From: Ovis canadensis
Lineage: Eukaryota; Chordata; Mammalia; Artiodactyla; Bovidae
DNA: 64,000 nucleotides
Direction of reading: 5' to 3'
Assembly (NCBI RefSeq): GCF_042477335.2
Contig: NC_091247.1
Span: 232,017,001 to 232,081,000 of the forward strand
Position 1 is the stretch's first letter; every line of letters begins with the position of its first letter. The translations under genes and the position numbers were made by a program. Shown here piece by piece: positions 1 through 11,639 of the stretch. Under the pieces are notes generated by a model. It was not told the origin of the DNA. It ran no database searches and worked only from the letters and a program-made list of their open reading frames with translations.

Positions 1-247
1 ATAGAGGTTTGCCCACCTCCACTGTAGAAATATGGTAGGGGTTTTGTTTATTTGTTTGTTTTTAACACATATGCTGAGAACTATACATTAGAAACATTGT
101 GAATTTTGCTCACATTACAAATTACTGTGAATTTAGTTCACATTACATTGTGCATTCTGTTCTTTGGAACAAACCTCCTGTGGGTAGATGTCCAGCTGGT
201 CACATCACTCTCAGAAATCTCACCAGCATGAACACTGCGCCTGTGTA

Positions 248-463
248 CTCAGTTGCTACTCAGTTGCTAAGTTGTGTCTCTTTGTGACCCCATGGACTGT
301 AGCCCTGCAGGCTCTTCTGTTCCTGGGGATTCTCCTGGCAAGAATAATACTGGAGTGGGTTGACAGGCCCTCCTCCAGGAGCTCTTCCCAACCCAGGGAT
401 CGAACCTGGGTCTCCCTCATTGCAGGTGGATTCTTTACCATCTGAGCCACCAGGAAAACCTCT
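248..463 (-). repeat. Bov-tA SINE (tRNA-headed, BovB-related tail)
   Basis: On the minus strand this reads as the familiar ruminant SINE: a tRNA-like head at about 400-462 (ACC-TGG-TGG-CTCAGA, then a B-box-like GGTTCGATCCC) followed by the Bov-A body with the phrases for 'cagtattcttgcc' and 'ggagcctg'. The left end is the tail, with the degenerate CTCAGTTGCTA repeat. Short open frames here are SINE translation, not genes. No clear target duplication was seen. Confidence 0.9.
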
Positions 464-1504
464 CAGGAGAATGGTCAAGCTGAATCGAGTTCTCAGAGTG
501 ATGTTTACTCTACTTTCTGTCTCAAATGTCACCCCTTAATTGATTCTCCCACCCTTTTCTGCCTTGATTTGTCAAATTTTCCATCTCTTCCTGCCCCCTG
601 CCCCCAGAGGGTCTCTCTGCATTCCTTCCAACCTATCCTTCCTGCAGCAGAAAATGCAACTAAGAAAATAAAAACCCAAATCCTCCTTAAAAATTTCAGT
701 AGTTTCTCACTACCACCAGACCCACGATCCAGGACCTTCCATGAATGACCCCTGTGTTTTTCCTCAGGCTAATCTCCCTGCCATCCTGGGCTTCTTTGAG
801 TGCCTGGCACCGTACGTTTCCCCCCGAGTCAAGGCTTTATATATGCCGCTCCTCCTGCCTGGGGAGCTCTTCTCCCTACCCCTTGTTCCACCAGCTCCCC
901 ACCATTTCATCTCCATGTTCAGTACTCCTTGTTCAGGGGCGTCTTCCCTAACCCTTCCACCAGCTCCCAAGCACCTGCATTCCCCCTCTGTCACATTCAT
1001 CAGATTGCCAGTTCTTATGGAATCTCCTGCTGGACGGAAAACTCTGGGAGAGCAGGGCTGTGCCTTGCTCGTGGTTCTTTCCTGGCTCCTGACACATTGA
1101 TTCTCTGTCACTGTTGAATAGATGGTTGAAGGATGAGTGACGGGGGTGTGCTGGGAGAGGCCTGGCTCTGCGATCATCTGGCAATGCCACACATCTTCGG
1201 AGGATTTGGAGACTGGACGAGGTAATCGCTAACATTCATCAGCTCAGACATCTATTAATCTTTAGGCTTACTCCCAGCCTGTTCCATTTGCTCCAAGATA
1301 TTTGGTTGAGCATTCGTTGTACTGAACTTGAGATTCAAGATTAGGCTGTGGCTAAAAGAGTTAAAAGTGACAGCTGCTTGGTACACACATAAAATTATCT
1401 GCATAGTTTCTGAGATCTTTCTCCAGCTACAGAGCTCAGAGAATAGCCACCAAAACCACATAGTCATGCACTTGGCCACATAGTTTCCTGGGTACTAAAG
1501 CACT
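464..1504. other. Non-repetitive or unrecognised interval
   Basis: No repeat family or gene was recognised. Overlapping open frames of up to 142 codons on both strands at about 741-1235 lack recognisable domains, and reading all frames at once is typical of GC-moderate noncoding DNA. A C-rich pyrimidine patch lies at about 590-620. Confidence 0.4.
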
Positions 1505-1612
1505 GTTGGAGAAGGCAATGGCACCCCACTCCAGCACTCTTGCCTGGAAAATACAGTGGATGGAGGAGCCTGGTGGGCTGCAATCCATGGGGTCGCTGAG
1601 GGTCGGACACGG
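1505..1612 (+). repeat. Bov-A monomer SINE fragment
   Basis: Begins with GGAGAAGGCAATGGCACCCC and runs through 'ccatggggtcgctgagggtcgg', the canonical Bov-A monomer. It lacks the tRNA head and the second monomer. It sits a few bases from an LTR-like stretch. Confidence 0.85.
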
Positions 1613-1639
1613 TCCTTGTTCCCGATCCCTCACACCTAT

Positions 1640-1770
1640 AAAAGTCTTTTATTATGTGCAACTCCTCAGTTTCTAACTGCTGAATTGGATGCTGCCTGAT
1701 TCACAAATCTGTAAATAGAGGCACTAAGATTTTAAACTTTTACTCAGTTGAATTTTATTTTATTTTAATA
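1640..1770 (+). repeat. Possible ERVL-type LTR fragment
   Basis: The stretch GATGCTGCCTGATTCACAAA followed by an AT-rich tail resembles the 3' part of an old ERVL-class LTR. A related pattern, with a gaataaag signal, appears at about 36.9 kb. There are no coding remnants. The family assignment is by eye and uncertain. Confidence 0.35.
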
Positions 1771-1788
1771 GGGCTTACAGCTTATTTT

Positions 1789-2052
1789 GGAGAAAGCACC
1801 CAACTCCAGTACTCTTGCCTGGAAAATCCCATGGACAGAGGAGCCTGGAGGGTGTGGTCCATGGGGTCGATCAGAGTCACACATGACTGAGTAACTTCAC
1901 TTTCACTTTTCACTTTCCTGCATTGGAGAAGGAAATGGCAACCCACTCCAATGTTCTTGCCTGGAGAATCCCAGGGATGGGGGAGCCTGGTGGGCTGACG
2001 TCTATGGGGTCACACAGAGTCGGACATGACTGAAGTGACTTAGTAGCAGCAT
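1789..2052 (+). repeat. Bov-A2 SINE (dimer) with target-site duplication
   Basis: Two Bov-A monomers in tandem: the first from 'ggagaaagcacccaactcc', the second from 'ggagaaggaaatggcaaccc' at about 1925. They are joined by the typical CACTTTCACTTTTCACTTTC linker, and the element ends in a GACTTAGTAGCAGC tail. A perfect 10-bp duplication AGCTTATTTT flanks it (1779-1788 and 2053-2062), so both ends are precise and the target was the AT-rich run of the older LTR-like fragment. Confidence 0.93.
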
Positions 2053-2129
2053 AGCTTATTTTAAGATTATACTTGGCTTTTAAGAGATTGTTATAGATTC
2101 AGTCAAGCTCACTGTGAACGATGTCAGAT

Positions 2130-2312
2130 TCATGATCTCTGAAGAAGATTTAGCTTCAGGACCAAGGGCCAGGATTGATCACTTAAGAGCGTTTGTGTAG
2201 CAGAGTTTTATTACAGTGGAAAAAGGTCAGAGATAGCTTCTGACATAGATATCAGAAGGGGTGCCCCCCTTGCTAGTGTTAGCAAGGGACGTATATACTT
2301 TTAAAATTAGTT
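2130..2312. repeat. Probable LTR-derived dispersed repeat
   Basis: The phrase 'agcagagttttattac' with 'gcttctgacatagatatcagaagg' recalls a common ruminant ERV-derived repeat. No coding content, terminal repeats or target duplication were seen. The assignment is tentative. Confidence 0.3.
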
Positions 2313-2315
2313 ACT

Positions 2316-2540
2316 GGACTTCCCTGGTGGCTCAGAGGTTAAAGTGTCTGCCTGGAATGCTGGAGACCAGGGTTCAACCCCTGGGTCAGGAAGATCCCCT
2401 GGAGAAGGAAATGGCAACCCACTCCAGTACTCTTGCCTGGAGAATCCCATGGAGGGAGGAGCCTGGTAGGCTACAGTCCATGGGGTCGCAAAGAGTCAGA
2501 CACGACTGAGCGACTGAACTGAACTGAGCTGCACTGAATT
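2316..2540 (+). repeat. Bov-tA SINE
   Basis: Full tRNA-headed element: GGACTTCCCTGGTGGCTCAG head, B-box-like GGTTCAACCCC, then the Bov-A body and a CTGAACTGAACTGAGCTG tail, which is the pentamer-type tail shared with BovB. The 82-codon frame across it is an artefact. Confidence 0.93.
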
Positions 2541-2669
2541 GCCTCAGCACAGGTTGCACACATGATGCTTGAAAACTACAGAAGACTTAAAACTCATTTA
2601 GAACATTATGCATGTGAGGGACTACAAAAGAGAAAATGCTTATGAGTTCAGCAAAGTAACGCCGCATGG

Positions 2670-3720
2670 AAACCAAACAAACGTGTTTCCAAAGGAGTTT
2701 CCAAGGGAGACCATCACAGAGAGAGCGACTGCTGTCAATATGCAGAGAAATAGTACCTGGATGTGTGCGGGCAGTCTCTCATAGCCTCTCCTCTCCGTGC
2801 AGATTAGCAGAGACTTCATATTGGAAAAGAGGCCATGAATGGAGCGCATATGAGGAAGATTTCATGCATAAGTGTCAACTCCACAAGTATTAACTCATGC
2901 AGAAGAGAACCCCATCAATGTTATGAATGTGGGAAAGATTTCAATAGACCACTTGCTTTATGTGCACCAAAAGTTCAGACATGAGAAAACCCCTATACTT
3001 GTTGCCAAGTTGGAAGAGCCTTTGGCCATTCTTTATTCATATTTTAACTAACAGAAGGCGAATTTTATTACAGAGAGTTCAACTGTCAACATGGGAAAGC
3101 TTCCGTCGATGCTCTAAACTTAGACAATATGAGAGAACTCACCCTAGAGAGACCCCTACAAATGTTGTGAAGGAGGGAAATAACTCAGCTGGGGCCTTGG
3201 CTGTGTATACACCAAAAATCACACTGTAAAAAAATCCTGAAAATGTAATGAATGTGTGAGATCCTTCATCAGGGGCCAACTTTTATTCCCACCTATAAGC
3301 CCCCACATAGGAGAGCAGCCCTTTATCTGGAATGACCAGGAAAGAGCTTTCAGTGAATCTTCATTCCTTCAAAGTCAGGGGCTCATTCGCACCGGAGAGG
3401 AGCCACGTGAGTGCCATCTATGTGCAAAAGCACCAGGTGAAGACAGGCCCTCAGTCGCCACGTGAGAAGCTGTGAGTGCAGAAGAGCCTTTGTGAGAAGC
3501 CATGAATGCAGAAGAGCCTTTGGAGGCCCCCTCACAGGTACATGCACGGAGAATGCAGGAAGAGACACCCTGTGTCTGCAATCAAGGAGGTAGATCCTCC
3601 AGCCAGAAGTCTTCTTTCTCAAACCACCTGGAAAGTCATGTGAAAATACAGCCCAGCCCTGTTATGACGGTGGGAGAACCTTCAGCGGGAGCTCCAGCCC
3701 CAGCGCACAGGGAACTCGGA
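2670..3720 (+). pseudogene. Degenerate C2H2 zinc-finger (ZNF-type) pseudogene
   Basis: Successive broken C2H2 fingers can be read in shifting frames. At about 2911-2970 the frame gives Q-C-Y-E-C-G-K-D-F-N, a finger start with C-x2-C, then a stop, then E-N-P-Y-T-C-C-Q-V-G-R-A-F-G. At about 3112-3180 S-K-L-R-Q-Y-E-R-T-H is a finger helix plus first linker histidine. At 3241-3465 come K-C-N-E-C-V-R-S-F, H-I-G-E-Q-P-F and R-T-G-E-E-P-R-E-C-H-L-C, which are decayed H-T-G-E-K-P linkers. At about 3570-3640 C-N-Q-G-G-R-S is followed by F-S-N-H-L-E-S-H. Cys/His positions are lost in most fingers, and several stops and frameshifts are present. The upstream part (about 2670-2890) may be the spacer preceding the fingers. 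No KRAB box was recognised. It is a dead copy, either processed or a duplicated last exon. Confidence 0.75.
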
Positions 3721-6164
3721 GTGGACGTTCACTCAGTTACTTCTGTTAGTTTACACTTTTCATTTATTACCGCCTTCATGAATGTTAAAGAGTGTAACTT
3801 AATTGCATCTTTAAGGAAGGAGAACTGTGTGTGCCTGGACAGGAAAGTTCCAAGACCTGAGTCAGGCAGTACTTCATCTCCTACATTAGCATTTTGTAGC
3901 CACAGGATTTTCCCCAGAAGAACCGAGAAGGTGGAAGATCATTGCAGACATGGAAAGTCCCATTTCTAGATTTTGTGGGAACAGCAGGAGTGAGTGCGCT
4001 GACTCATGGAAGGCGCTGCCCTGAGACCCATTTGTAAGTCTACCCTCCAAAGATCTACTCTTTATGCAGATACTTTTCTTAGATGCTGAGAGAAAGATGA
4101 GCGGAGAGAGAATGTCCATTTTATAAGTTAAACCTGCAAAACAGCTACTTAGGGAAAGAGTTGGGCTCCCTGTTTAGATCAATTGCATGTTCTTTGTTGA
4201 GCAAAACATTCATTTTAGCACTGAGGTAAAATAAAGACTATTGGGTGAAGGCATAATTTGTTCATAGGGTCTACAAAGCACATATATTAGTTGCATTAAA
4301 TTCAAATTAACTCCATGTATAAGCCAAAATGACTTTTCCATATCTTAACATGTCAACATTTCTTTTATAATTATCTTCCAGAAAAAAATGAAGAGGGTGT
4401 CTTAACAACTAAATATGAGAGAAGGCCTTTGGACAAGCACAGAAGTTTACTGAGGAGATGATGTCATGGGAACGATTTTTATTTTTAGAATTTATTCGAA
4501 ATGGAAGAGTCTGAGTTGATGGGCCTGAGATGGAGATCCAGATATGAGGCATGCCGGGTCCATATTTCTGCTAGAGATGCTGCTGAGCCATAGGCAGACA
4601 GCCCTCTGGAACAATTCCTTATTAGCCTGGCACAGCACTTACAACATTCCTGCAGACAGGTGAGGGGACCCTTGACACTCAGGAGGAACTGGGCTATAGA
4701 AGGAAGAACCCCCAGTGCCTGTCTGACTGAGAGGACAGCGGTGGCGGTCATCCAAGGGGAGATGCCAAAGCCTGCGACCCTGGCGGGTACCCTGTCCTGC
4801 AGTGTTGCTTCACTGTCCTGCACTGTAGCCACTTCTTTTTAGATTTATTTTCTGTTTAAAAAATATATGAAGAATTAAGGAAAGTCAGGGAAAGTGGAGT
4901 GGGTACTCTTGGCCCATGAGCCACTTTCTGAAGAATAAAAAGTCAATTATTTCAGTGCCCGAGATGACACTTGGCACCTCTGGTATAATTACCGTTAAGT
5001 ATCTAGTTTCCGTGCCCTGAAAGCGGCCTCCTTCCCACGTGTGCACACTGAAGCAGGTGGACTGGCCGCGTGTGGCCCGTGCAACAGCAGCAGGAAGTGC
5101 GGGAGTGCACTCACAGGGCGCATGATCAGATAGGATCCTGTTGCAACTCTGTAAGTCTCCGGCGACTTTGTGCATAGGTTTCACTATAAACATCATCAGT
5201 GGCCCGAGAGACAGTGAACTATACCTTCTGGATGGCTGAGTGTACATGTGAAAGACAAGTTCAAGGTCAGCTCTGTCCAGAAGTATCATGTATCTAGAGA
5301 TCCAGGGAAGAAATGAAATTTTTTGCTCTTTCATAAAGAAGCCTATATTAGCTACCTACATACCTGATATGCTGGTACTGCCCCTGGGTTTTGAACTCAG
5401 CCTCACTCACTTGCATGCCATAGCATTTATAAGTGAAGAGCGGTGGGAGGCACGCGGGTGGTGACCTCATTCTCATTTAGAGAGCCCCCCTGTGAGTGCT
5501 CTGGTTAGGTGCAGCTACACGGCAACATTCTTTTTCTTCCTGATGGGTCTTCTGATTCCTCTCGTATATGTTGGCGTCCCCAGGCCTCATCTTCACCAGC
5601 ATCCCACATTTTACCACAAGCCTTCAAAGAGCACCTCTTTCCAAGGAGCCTCCTGCTTCTGCATCGTCACTGCCGGCCTGAGACTGCCCCCTGCCCATGG
5701 CCACGTCCCAGCCTTTTCTTTCTTTATACTCTCACAACTGACGCTCTGACCCCCAGAATTACTTTTCTCCATGCTTTCCCACCCATGGCAGCCCGTAGGT
5801 TCTGGATGTGAGTCTCCCTGATGGCGTCTGCCTATAACCGCCCCCAGGATCCAGCGCACTGGGCTTCTTCCTTGGTTGTCTCTCCTGACACTCAGCTCTG
5901 CTGTGGACTCTGGAGCTGACTCTCACGTGAATGTTGAGCTGGGGCACACACTGTGTGGGCGTGTACTCTGGGAGGGTACAGCCTTCTCTTTTGGAATTTT
6001 AAAAAGTGTAATATGGAGAGATTCTAATTGAACTTGCCACTATACATCTTCACATACAGAACTTTAGAATTCATCGATGTCAACTTTACTGACATAGTCT
6101 AATCCAAAGGAAAAGTTAAAAGCTGTCTCTGCTCCCAGATAAGAGGATCTTTCGTAAAAATAAA
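3721..6164. other. Interval without recognised genes
   Basis: I recognise no gene or young repeat here. The open frame at 4885-5334 (minus, 149 codons) and those at 5492-5947 have no recognisable domain, lack exon-like context and overlap frames on the other strand. Old, diverged repeats may be present but could not be named. Confidence 0.4.
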
Positions 6165-6665
6165 GACGAGAAACACTGGTACTCATGTTAGCAAACTAGG
6201 TTCATGTGCCTGATGCACAGCGAACCAAATCCTGAGACACTGAGGTCTGTGGCAAGAAAAGCTGTTCGCAGAGCAGCCAAGAAGGAGATGGGAGATCAAG
6301 TCTCAGATCCCCCTCCCTGAAAGGCCAGGGTCAGAGATATTCATGGGATAAAGAGGCTGGATGGCTTTAGGTGCAGGGAAAGGTGATTGGATGTGAGGAA
6401 AGGTAAGTCAGTTAGTATTCTGTGCTGATGTATCTGGGTAACGGGATGTTACTTCTTCATGGGAGGTGTGTTCAAAGCTGGTGGCACTTTGCATGATCTA
6501 AGGGTGGAATTTTTGCTCATCTAACATCAGTCATTCACAGGACCCTACACAGGTCCAGTTTTGAAGGAAGTGGTCCCAGCAAGTCTTACCTAGCTCAAGC
6601 TTGAAATAGACACAACTGGCTCCAAGCTCTTTGAAAATAACTGGGGCCACATCTTAAAATTTAGG
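6165..6665 (+). repeat. Possible LTR or other dispersed repeat
   Basis: The stretch around 'gcaaactaggttcatgt' (about 6190-6206) recurs exactly for 17 bases at about 46079-46095, and the rest has the texture of a ruminant LTR remnant. No coding or terminal features were identified. Low certainty. Confidence 0.25.
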
Positions 6666-6770
6666 CTGCGTGAATCTTGAAGGGCATGAGATGTGCAAAA
6701 AAAAAGAAGCAGTTAAAGTGAGCTTGGGCCATGAAGACAGGCTACAAGCAGAGGGCTGTTTAACAAGCAT

Positions 6771-6905
6771 TAAGAGAAGGAAACGGCCACCCATTCCAGT
6801 GTTCTTGTCTGGAGAGTCCCATGGACAGAGGAGTCTGGTGGGCCAGAGTCCATGGGGTCACAAAGAGTTAGATGCAACTGAGCAGCTAACACTTTCACTT
6901 TCAAG
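6771..6905 (+). repeat. Bov-A monomer SINE
   Basis: Starts 'agagaaggaaacggccaccc' and runs through 'ccatggggtcacaaagagtt' to a CACTTTCACTTTC tail. Diverged from consensus but recognisable throughout. Without a tRNA head it is a Bov-A-type monomer or half of a Bov-A2. Confidence 0.85.
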
Positions 6906-7164
6906 ACAAGTCCAGGATTCCTGGCAGTCTCCCGTTTCTGCAGAAGTCTAGCTGCACATGGCAGTCTCCCTCTTTTTCCAGTAAGTGAAGCCAAACTGTA
7001 GCAAGCTCATCCTGAGTGTGGTCCCCTCACCTGGACGGCTTCCCTTTCCATCTTCTGCATTCCCTGGTCTTTTGTGATACTCAGGGCAGACGTGCTGAGC
7101 AGGTCCCTGCACCTGATCTCCTGGCCAGATGGTGGGAGGGGCCAGCAGACAGATGTGATTTGCA

Positions 7165-7750
7165 GACAACAACGGAAACAGTGAGAGACTATTTTCTTGG
7201 CTCCAAAATGACTGCAGATGGTGACTGCAGCCACGAAATTAAAAGATGCTTGCTCCTTGGAAGAAAAGCTATGACCAACCTAGAGAGCATATTAAAAAGC
7301 AAAAACATTACTTTGCCAACAGAGGTCCATGTAGTCAAAGCTATGGTTTTTCCAGTGGTCATGTATGGATGTGAGAGTTGGACTATAAAGGCTGAGTGCT
7401 GAAGAACTGATGCTTTCGAAGACTCTTGAGAGTCCCTTGGACTGCAAGGAGACCCAACCAGTCCATCCTAAAGGAAATCAGTCCTGAATAGTCATTGGAA
7501 GGACTGATGTTGATGCTGAAACTCCAATAATTTGGCCACCTGATGCGAAGAACTGACTCATTAGAAAAGACCCTGATGCTGGGAAAGAGTGAAGGCAGGA
7601 GGAGAAGGGAATGACAGAGGATGAGATGATTGGATGGCATCATCGACCTGATGGACATGAGTGTGAGTAAGCTCTGGGAGTTGGTGAGGGACAGGGAAGC
7701 CTGGGTGCTGCGTCCATGATGTTGCAATGAGTCGCACATGACTGAGTGCC
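7165..7750 (+). repeat. BovB LINE 3' fragment
   Basis: Encodes the C-terminal region of BovB ORF2 downstream of the reverse-transcriptase catalytic box. The G-D-C-S-H-E-I-K-R and Y-G-C-E-S-W-T-I blocks are readable at about 7215-7390, followed by the conserved 3' part ending 'gactgagtgcc'. It is truncated at the 5' side and frameshifted after 7402. The usual tandem-repeat tail is short. Confidence 0.88.
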
Positions 7751-7984
7751 AAGGTCATCCCAGGGGGGTCAGGGACAGCGGGCTAGCTTCCCTGGCCTCA
7801 TCTCTCTGTAGACCTTTTTCCTCGGGGTATTGGGGTAAATAGGGACAGGACCTAAGGTGGGCATAACAGAAAGGGACTCAGGGGGCAAGTCACTTGCCCT
7901 TTCCTGCAGACATTAAGCCAGAGAAGAGACAGGAGAATTGTAGCTTTTCTGCATAGTCAGGCAGATTTTCACTGGGTGGACATT

Positions 7985-8235
7985 ACCCTGCAATTCATGG
8001 CAATGTCAAGTATCTGAATCCTGGATTTAAGAATCTGACTTCTTCCCCTTCTTGGATATTGATTAATGGTTGGAAGTAAAAGAATGTGAAAAATTCTAGA
8101 TATCACACAGATCCCTAGAGCAAAACTTAGTGCTGAGCCTAGAGATGGACTGAAGCAAAACCAGGCTCTAATTAACTGTGATGACAGTTTCATTGCCCTG
8201 CCACAGGTTTCCTGCTTCAGGCTTCTCACTTGGCA
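7985..8235 (-). repeat. Unclassified dispersed repeat (related to 33178-33440)
   Basis: Its reverse complement (also present at 17115-17365) aligns visibly with 33178-33440. Shared landmarks are 'gagaagcctgaagc', 'cttcagtccat', 'taggctca' and 'atctgtgtg', with the same spacing but considerable divergence. This marks a repeat family, possibly LTR-derived. It abuts the 3' end of a BovB in two of the three copies, and those two are the same duplicated block. Confidence 0.6.
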
Positions 8236-10660
8236 GGAGTAGTTCAGTTCAGTTCATTTCAGTTGCTCAGTGTGTCCGACTCTTTGTGACCCCATGCACT
8301 GCAGCACACCAGGCCTCCCTGTCCATCACCAACTCCCGGAGCTTGCTCAAACTCATGTCCATAGAGTCAGTGATGCCATCCAATCATCTCATCCTCTGTC
8401 ATTCCCTTCTCCTCCTACCTTCAATCTTTCCCAGCATCAGGGTCTTTTCTAATGAGTCAGTTCTTCGCATCAGTGGCCAAAGTATTGGAGTTTCAGCATC
8501 AACATCAGTCCTTCCAATGAATACCCAGGACTGATCTCCTTTAGGATGGACTGGTTGGATCTCCTTGCAGTCCAAGGGACTCTCAGGAATCTTCTCCAAC
8601 ACCGCACTTCAAAAGCATCAATCAGTTCTTCAGTGCTCAGCTTTCTTTATAGTCCAACTCTCACATCCAAACATGACCACTGGAAAAACCATAGCCTTGA
8701 CTAGATGGACCTTCGTTGGCAAAGTAATGTCTCTGCTTTTCAATATACTGTCTAGGTTGGTCATAACTTTTCTTCCAAGGAGTAAGCGTCTTTTAATTTC
8801 ATGGCCGCAGTCACCATCTATAGTGATTTTGGAGCCCCCCAAAATACAGTCTGACACTATTTCCACTATTTCTCCATCTATTTGCCATGAAGTGATGGGA
8901 CCAGATGCATGATCTTTGTTTCCTGAATGTTGAGCTTTCAGCCAACTGTTTCACTCTCCTCTTTCACTTTCATCAAGAGGCTCTTTAGTTCTTGTTCACT
9001 TTCTGCCATAAAGGTGGTGCCATCTGCATATCTGAGGTGATTGATATTTCTCCTGGCAATCTTGATTCCAGCTTGTGCTTCATCCAGCCCAGCATTTATT
9101 TCACTTGTACTTTACATATAAGTTAAAAAGCAAGGTGGCAATATACAGCCTTGAAGTCAATAAAGCAGAAGTAGATGTTTTTCTGGAACTCTTGCTTTTT
9201 TCTATAATCCAACGGATGTTGGCAGTTTGATCTCTGGTTCCTCTGCCTTTTCTAAATCCATCTTGAACACATGGAAGTTCTCGGTTTAAGTACTGTTGAA
9301 GACTTGCTTGGAGAATGTTGAGCATCATTACTTTGCTAGTGTGTGAGATAAGTGCAATTGTGTGGTAGTTTGAGCATTCTTTGGCATTGCCTTTCTTTGG
9401 AATTGAAAACGGACTTTTTCCAGTCCTGTGGCCACTGCTGAGTTTTCCGAATTTGCTGACATACTGAGCGCAGCACTTTCACAGCATCATCTTTTAGGAT
9501 TTGAAATAGCTCAACTGCCATCACCTCCACCAGCTTTGTTCGTAGTGGTGCTTCCTAAGGCCCACTTGGCTTCACATTCCAGGATGTCTGGCTCTAGGTG
9601 AGTGATCACACCATCGTGATTATCTTGGTTGTGAAGATCTTTTTTGTACAGTTCTTCTGTGTATTCTTGCCACCTCTTAGTAGTTTCTTCCTCTGTTATG
9701 TCCATAGCATCTCTCTTCTTTATTGAGCCCATATTTGCATGAAATATTCCCTTGGTATCTCTTATTTTTCTTGAAGCAATCTCGTCTTTCCCATTCTATT
9801 GTTTTTGTCTATTTCTTTGCATTGTTCACTTTCTTATCTCTCCTTGCTACGCTTTGGAACTCTGCATTCAGATGGGTGTATCTTTCCTTTTCTCCTTTGC
9901 CTTTAGCTTCTCTTCTTTTCTCAGCTAATTTTTAGGCCCCTTCAGACAACCATTTTGCCTTTTTGCATCTCTTTTTTTGGAGGGATGGTCTTGCTCCCTG
10001 TCTCCTGTATAGTGTCACGAACCTCCTCCTTTCAAAGTTCATCAGGCATTCTGTCTATCAGATTTAGTCCCTTAAATCTATTTCTCACTTCCACTGTATA
10101 ATCATAAGGCATTTGGTTTATGTTATACATGGCCTAGTGGTTTTCCCTACTTTTTTCAATTTAAGTCTGAATTTGGCAATAAGGAATTCGTGATCTGAGC
10201 CACAATCAGCTCCTGGTCTTTTTGTTGCTGACTGTATAGAGTGTCTCCATCTTCGGCTGCAAAGAATACAACCAGTCTGATTTCCGTATTGCATATCTGG
10301 TGATGTCCATGTGTAGAGTCTTCCCTTGTGTTGTTGGAAGAGGATACTGACCAGTGCATTCTCTTGGCAAAACAGCCTTTGCCCTGCTGCATTTTGTGCT
10401 CCAAGACCCAAACTTGCTTGTTACTGCCGGTTTCTCTTGTCATCCTACTTTTCATTCCAGTCCCCTATGATGGAAAGGAAATTTTTCTTTTTGGTGTTAG
10501 TTCTAGGTTTGTAGGTCTTCAGAGAACCATTCAATTTTAGCTTGTTTAGCATTAATGATTGGGACATAGACCTGGATTACTGTGATATTGAATGGTTTGC
10601 CTTGGAAATGAACAAAGATCGTTCTGTCATTTTTGAGATTGCACCCAAGTACTGCATTTC
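8236..10660 (-). repeat. BovB LINE, 5'-truncated, both enzyme domains decayed
   Basis: The longest BovB in the window. Reading on the minus strand from 10660: the apurinic-endonuclease-like C-terminus is at 10411-10118 (G-R-L-Y-T-W-T-S-P-D and C-G-S-D-H-E-F-L-I-A-K-F motifs). The linker is at 9732-9511 (T-E-E-L-Y-K-K-D-L-H and D-I-L-E-C-E), reverse-transcriptase pieces lie at 9530-9101, and the C-terminal region is at 8866-8399. The 3' tail of AGTTC-type repeats lies at 8238-8260. Frameshifts split every domain, and the first part of the endonuclease and the 5' UTR are missing. Cannot encode a working protein. Confidence 0.92.
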
Positions 10661-11639
10661 ATGGAAGGGGCATGTCCGTTCCTTGGGAACACAGCTCAAG
10701 GCTCATGGAGAGAAGGGCTGCAGCCATGCAAGGTAGGCCCAGCAGCCCCTGATGGGGATGATTGGTATGAGTACCAGCATTGCTTAATATAAAAGCAGAG
10801 TATTTGGAAAACAACCCCTAAAAGGAATTAGGTAGGTAATTTTTGGTACAACTACACAAGGCAATCATATCAATCCATGTAGCTGGGGGTGGGGACTCCC
10901 AGGTTAAGGAAAGAGGTCAGGGCGTGCAGGCCTGCAGAGTGGAGGTTACCCCCACACATCACACATCTGGCTCTGGATCAACATGAAATGGACGTTTAGG
11001 GACTGGGATGCCAGCGGGCAGCCTTGAGGCTGTAGCAGGAGAGGTTGCCCATCTTTATTTCTAGAGACACTTATCTTTTTGACTCCAGAGTCCAAGTCAC
11101 AGGGAAGCCTGTTTTCTACGTTTTTTTTTTTTTTAAATTCCTTTAGCTATTCTTTTTGCCTTTCCATCTAAATTTCCTCAGAAGATAATGTATATTATTA
11201 TTTTGAAAAACACCATTGGAAGTTCAACTTATTTTCGTTGAACAGCTTCACTGTCCACTTCTTTGCAGTACTGATAGATCTTCTTCATTTAACACCAATA
11301 ACTCAAACACAAGTTGGGAAGATTGCCTTGTGCAGTTCTATTAGAATTTACCAGCCTGGTTCCTCATAATAGTCTTCCAACTACTTTGCCTTTATTTTAA
11401 GCAAAGCTGACCTCAAAATTTATTAAGCATGTAAATTTCCTGAGTGCTCTCCGGATACATTTATCACTGGACCTCGTGAAATATGTAAAGATCAGTTTGT
11501 AGCCATTTATTCTTCACTTCTTTATGACTTCCGGACTTTATAAACAAGTTCCTCGCAAGGACGCCACTCTGAAACTGCAGAATATAGATTATTCACGCAC
11601 GCTTTTCCCCAGTAGCTTCACAGTCGCCGTTTCACAGTC
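10661..11639. other. Interval without recognised genes
   Basis: No gene recognised. It holds a T-run at about 11120-11135 and AT-rich sequence to 11520, then the shoulder of the CpG-rich block. Confidence 0.4.

Larger units (their letters stand above)
7036..9438 (+). repeat. Donor arm A of an inverted duplication
   Basis: This 2403-bp block reappears in reverse complement at 15912-18314. Paired coordinates always sum to 25350, so the alignment has no net gap across the block. By eye only four base differences were found (9054/16296, 9283/16067, 9302/16048, 9401/15949), about 99.8% identity. The block contains a plus-strand BovB fragment, a dispersed repeat and most of a minus-strand BovB. 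It ends inside that BovB, so neither end coincides with an element boundary. Confidence 0.93.

Noticed and set aside
2666-3969. Zinc-finger region considered as a functional gene
   Set aside because: Stops, frameshifts and lost Cys/His pairs in most fingers. The longest frame (3502-3969) covers only one degraded finger.
6190-6206. 17-base exact match to 46079-46095
   Set aside because: The flanks do not align by eye. Too short to call a shared element with confidence.
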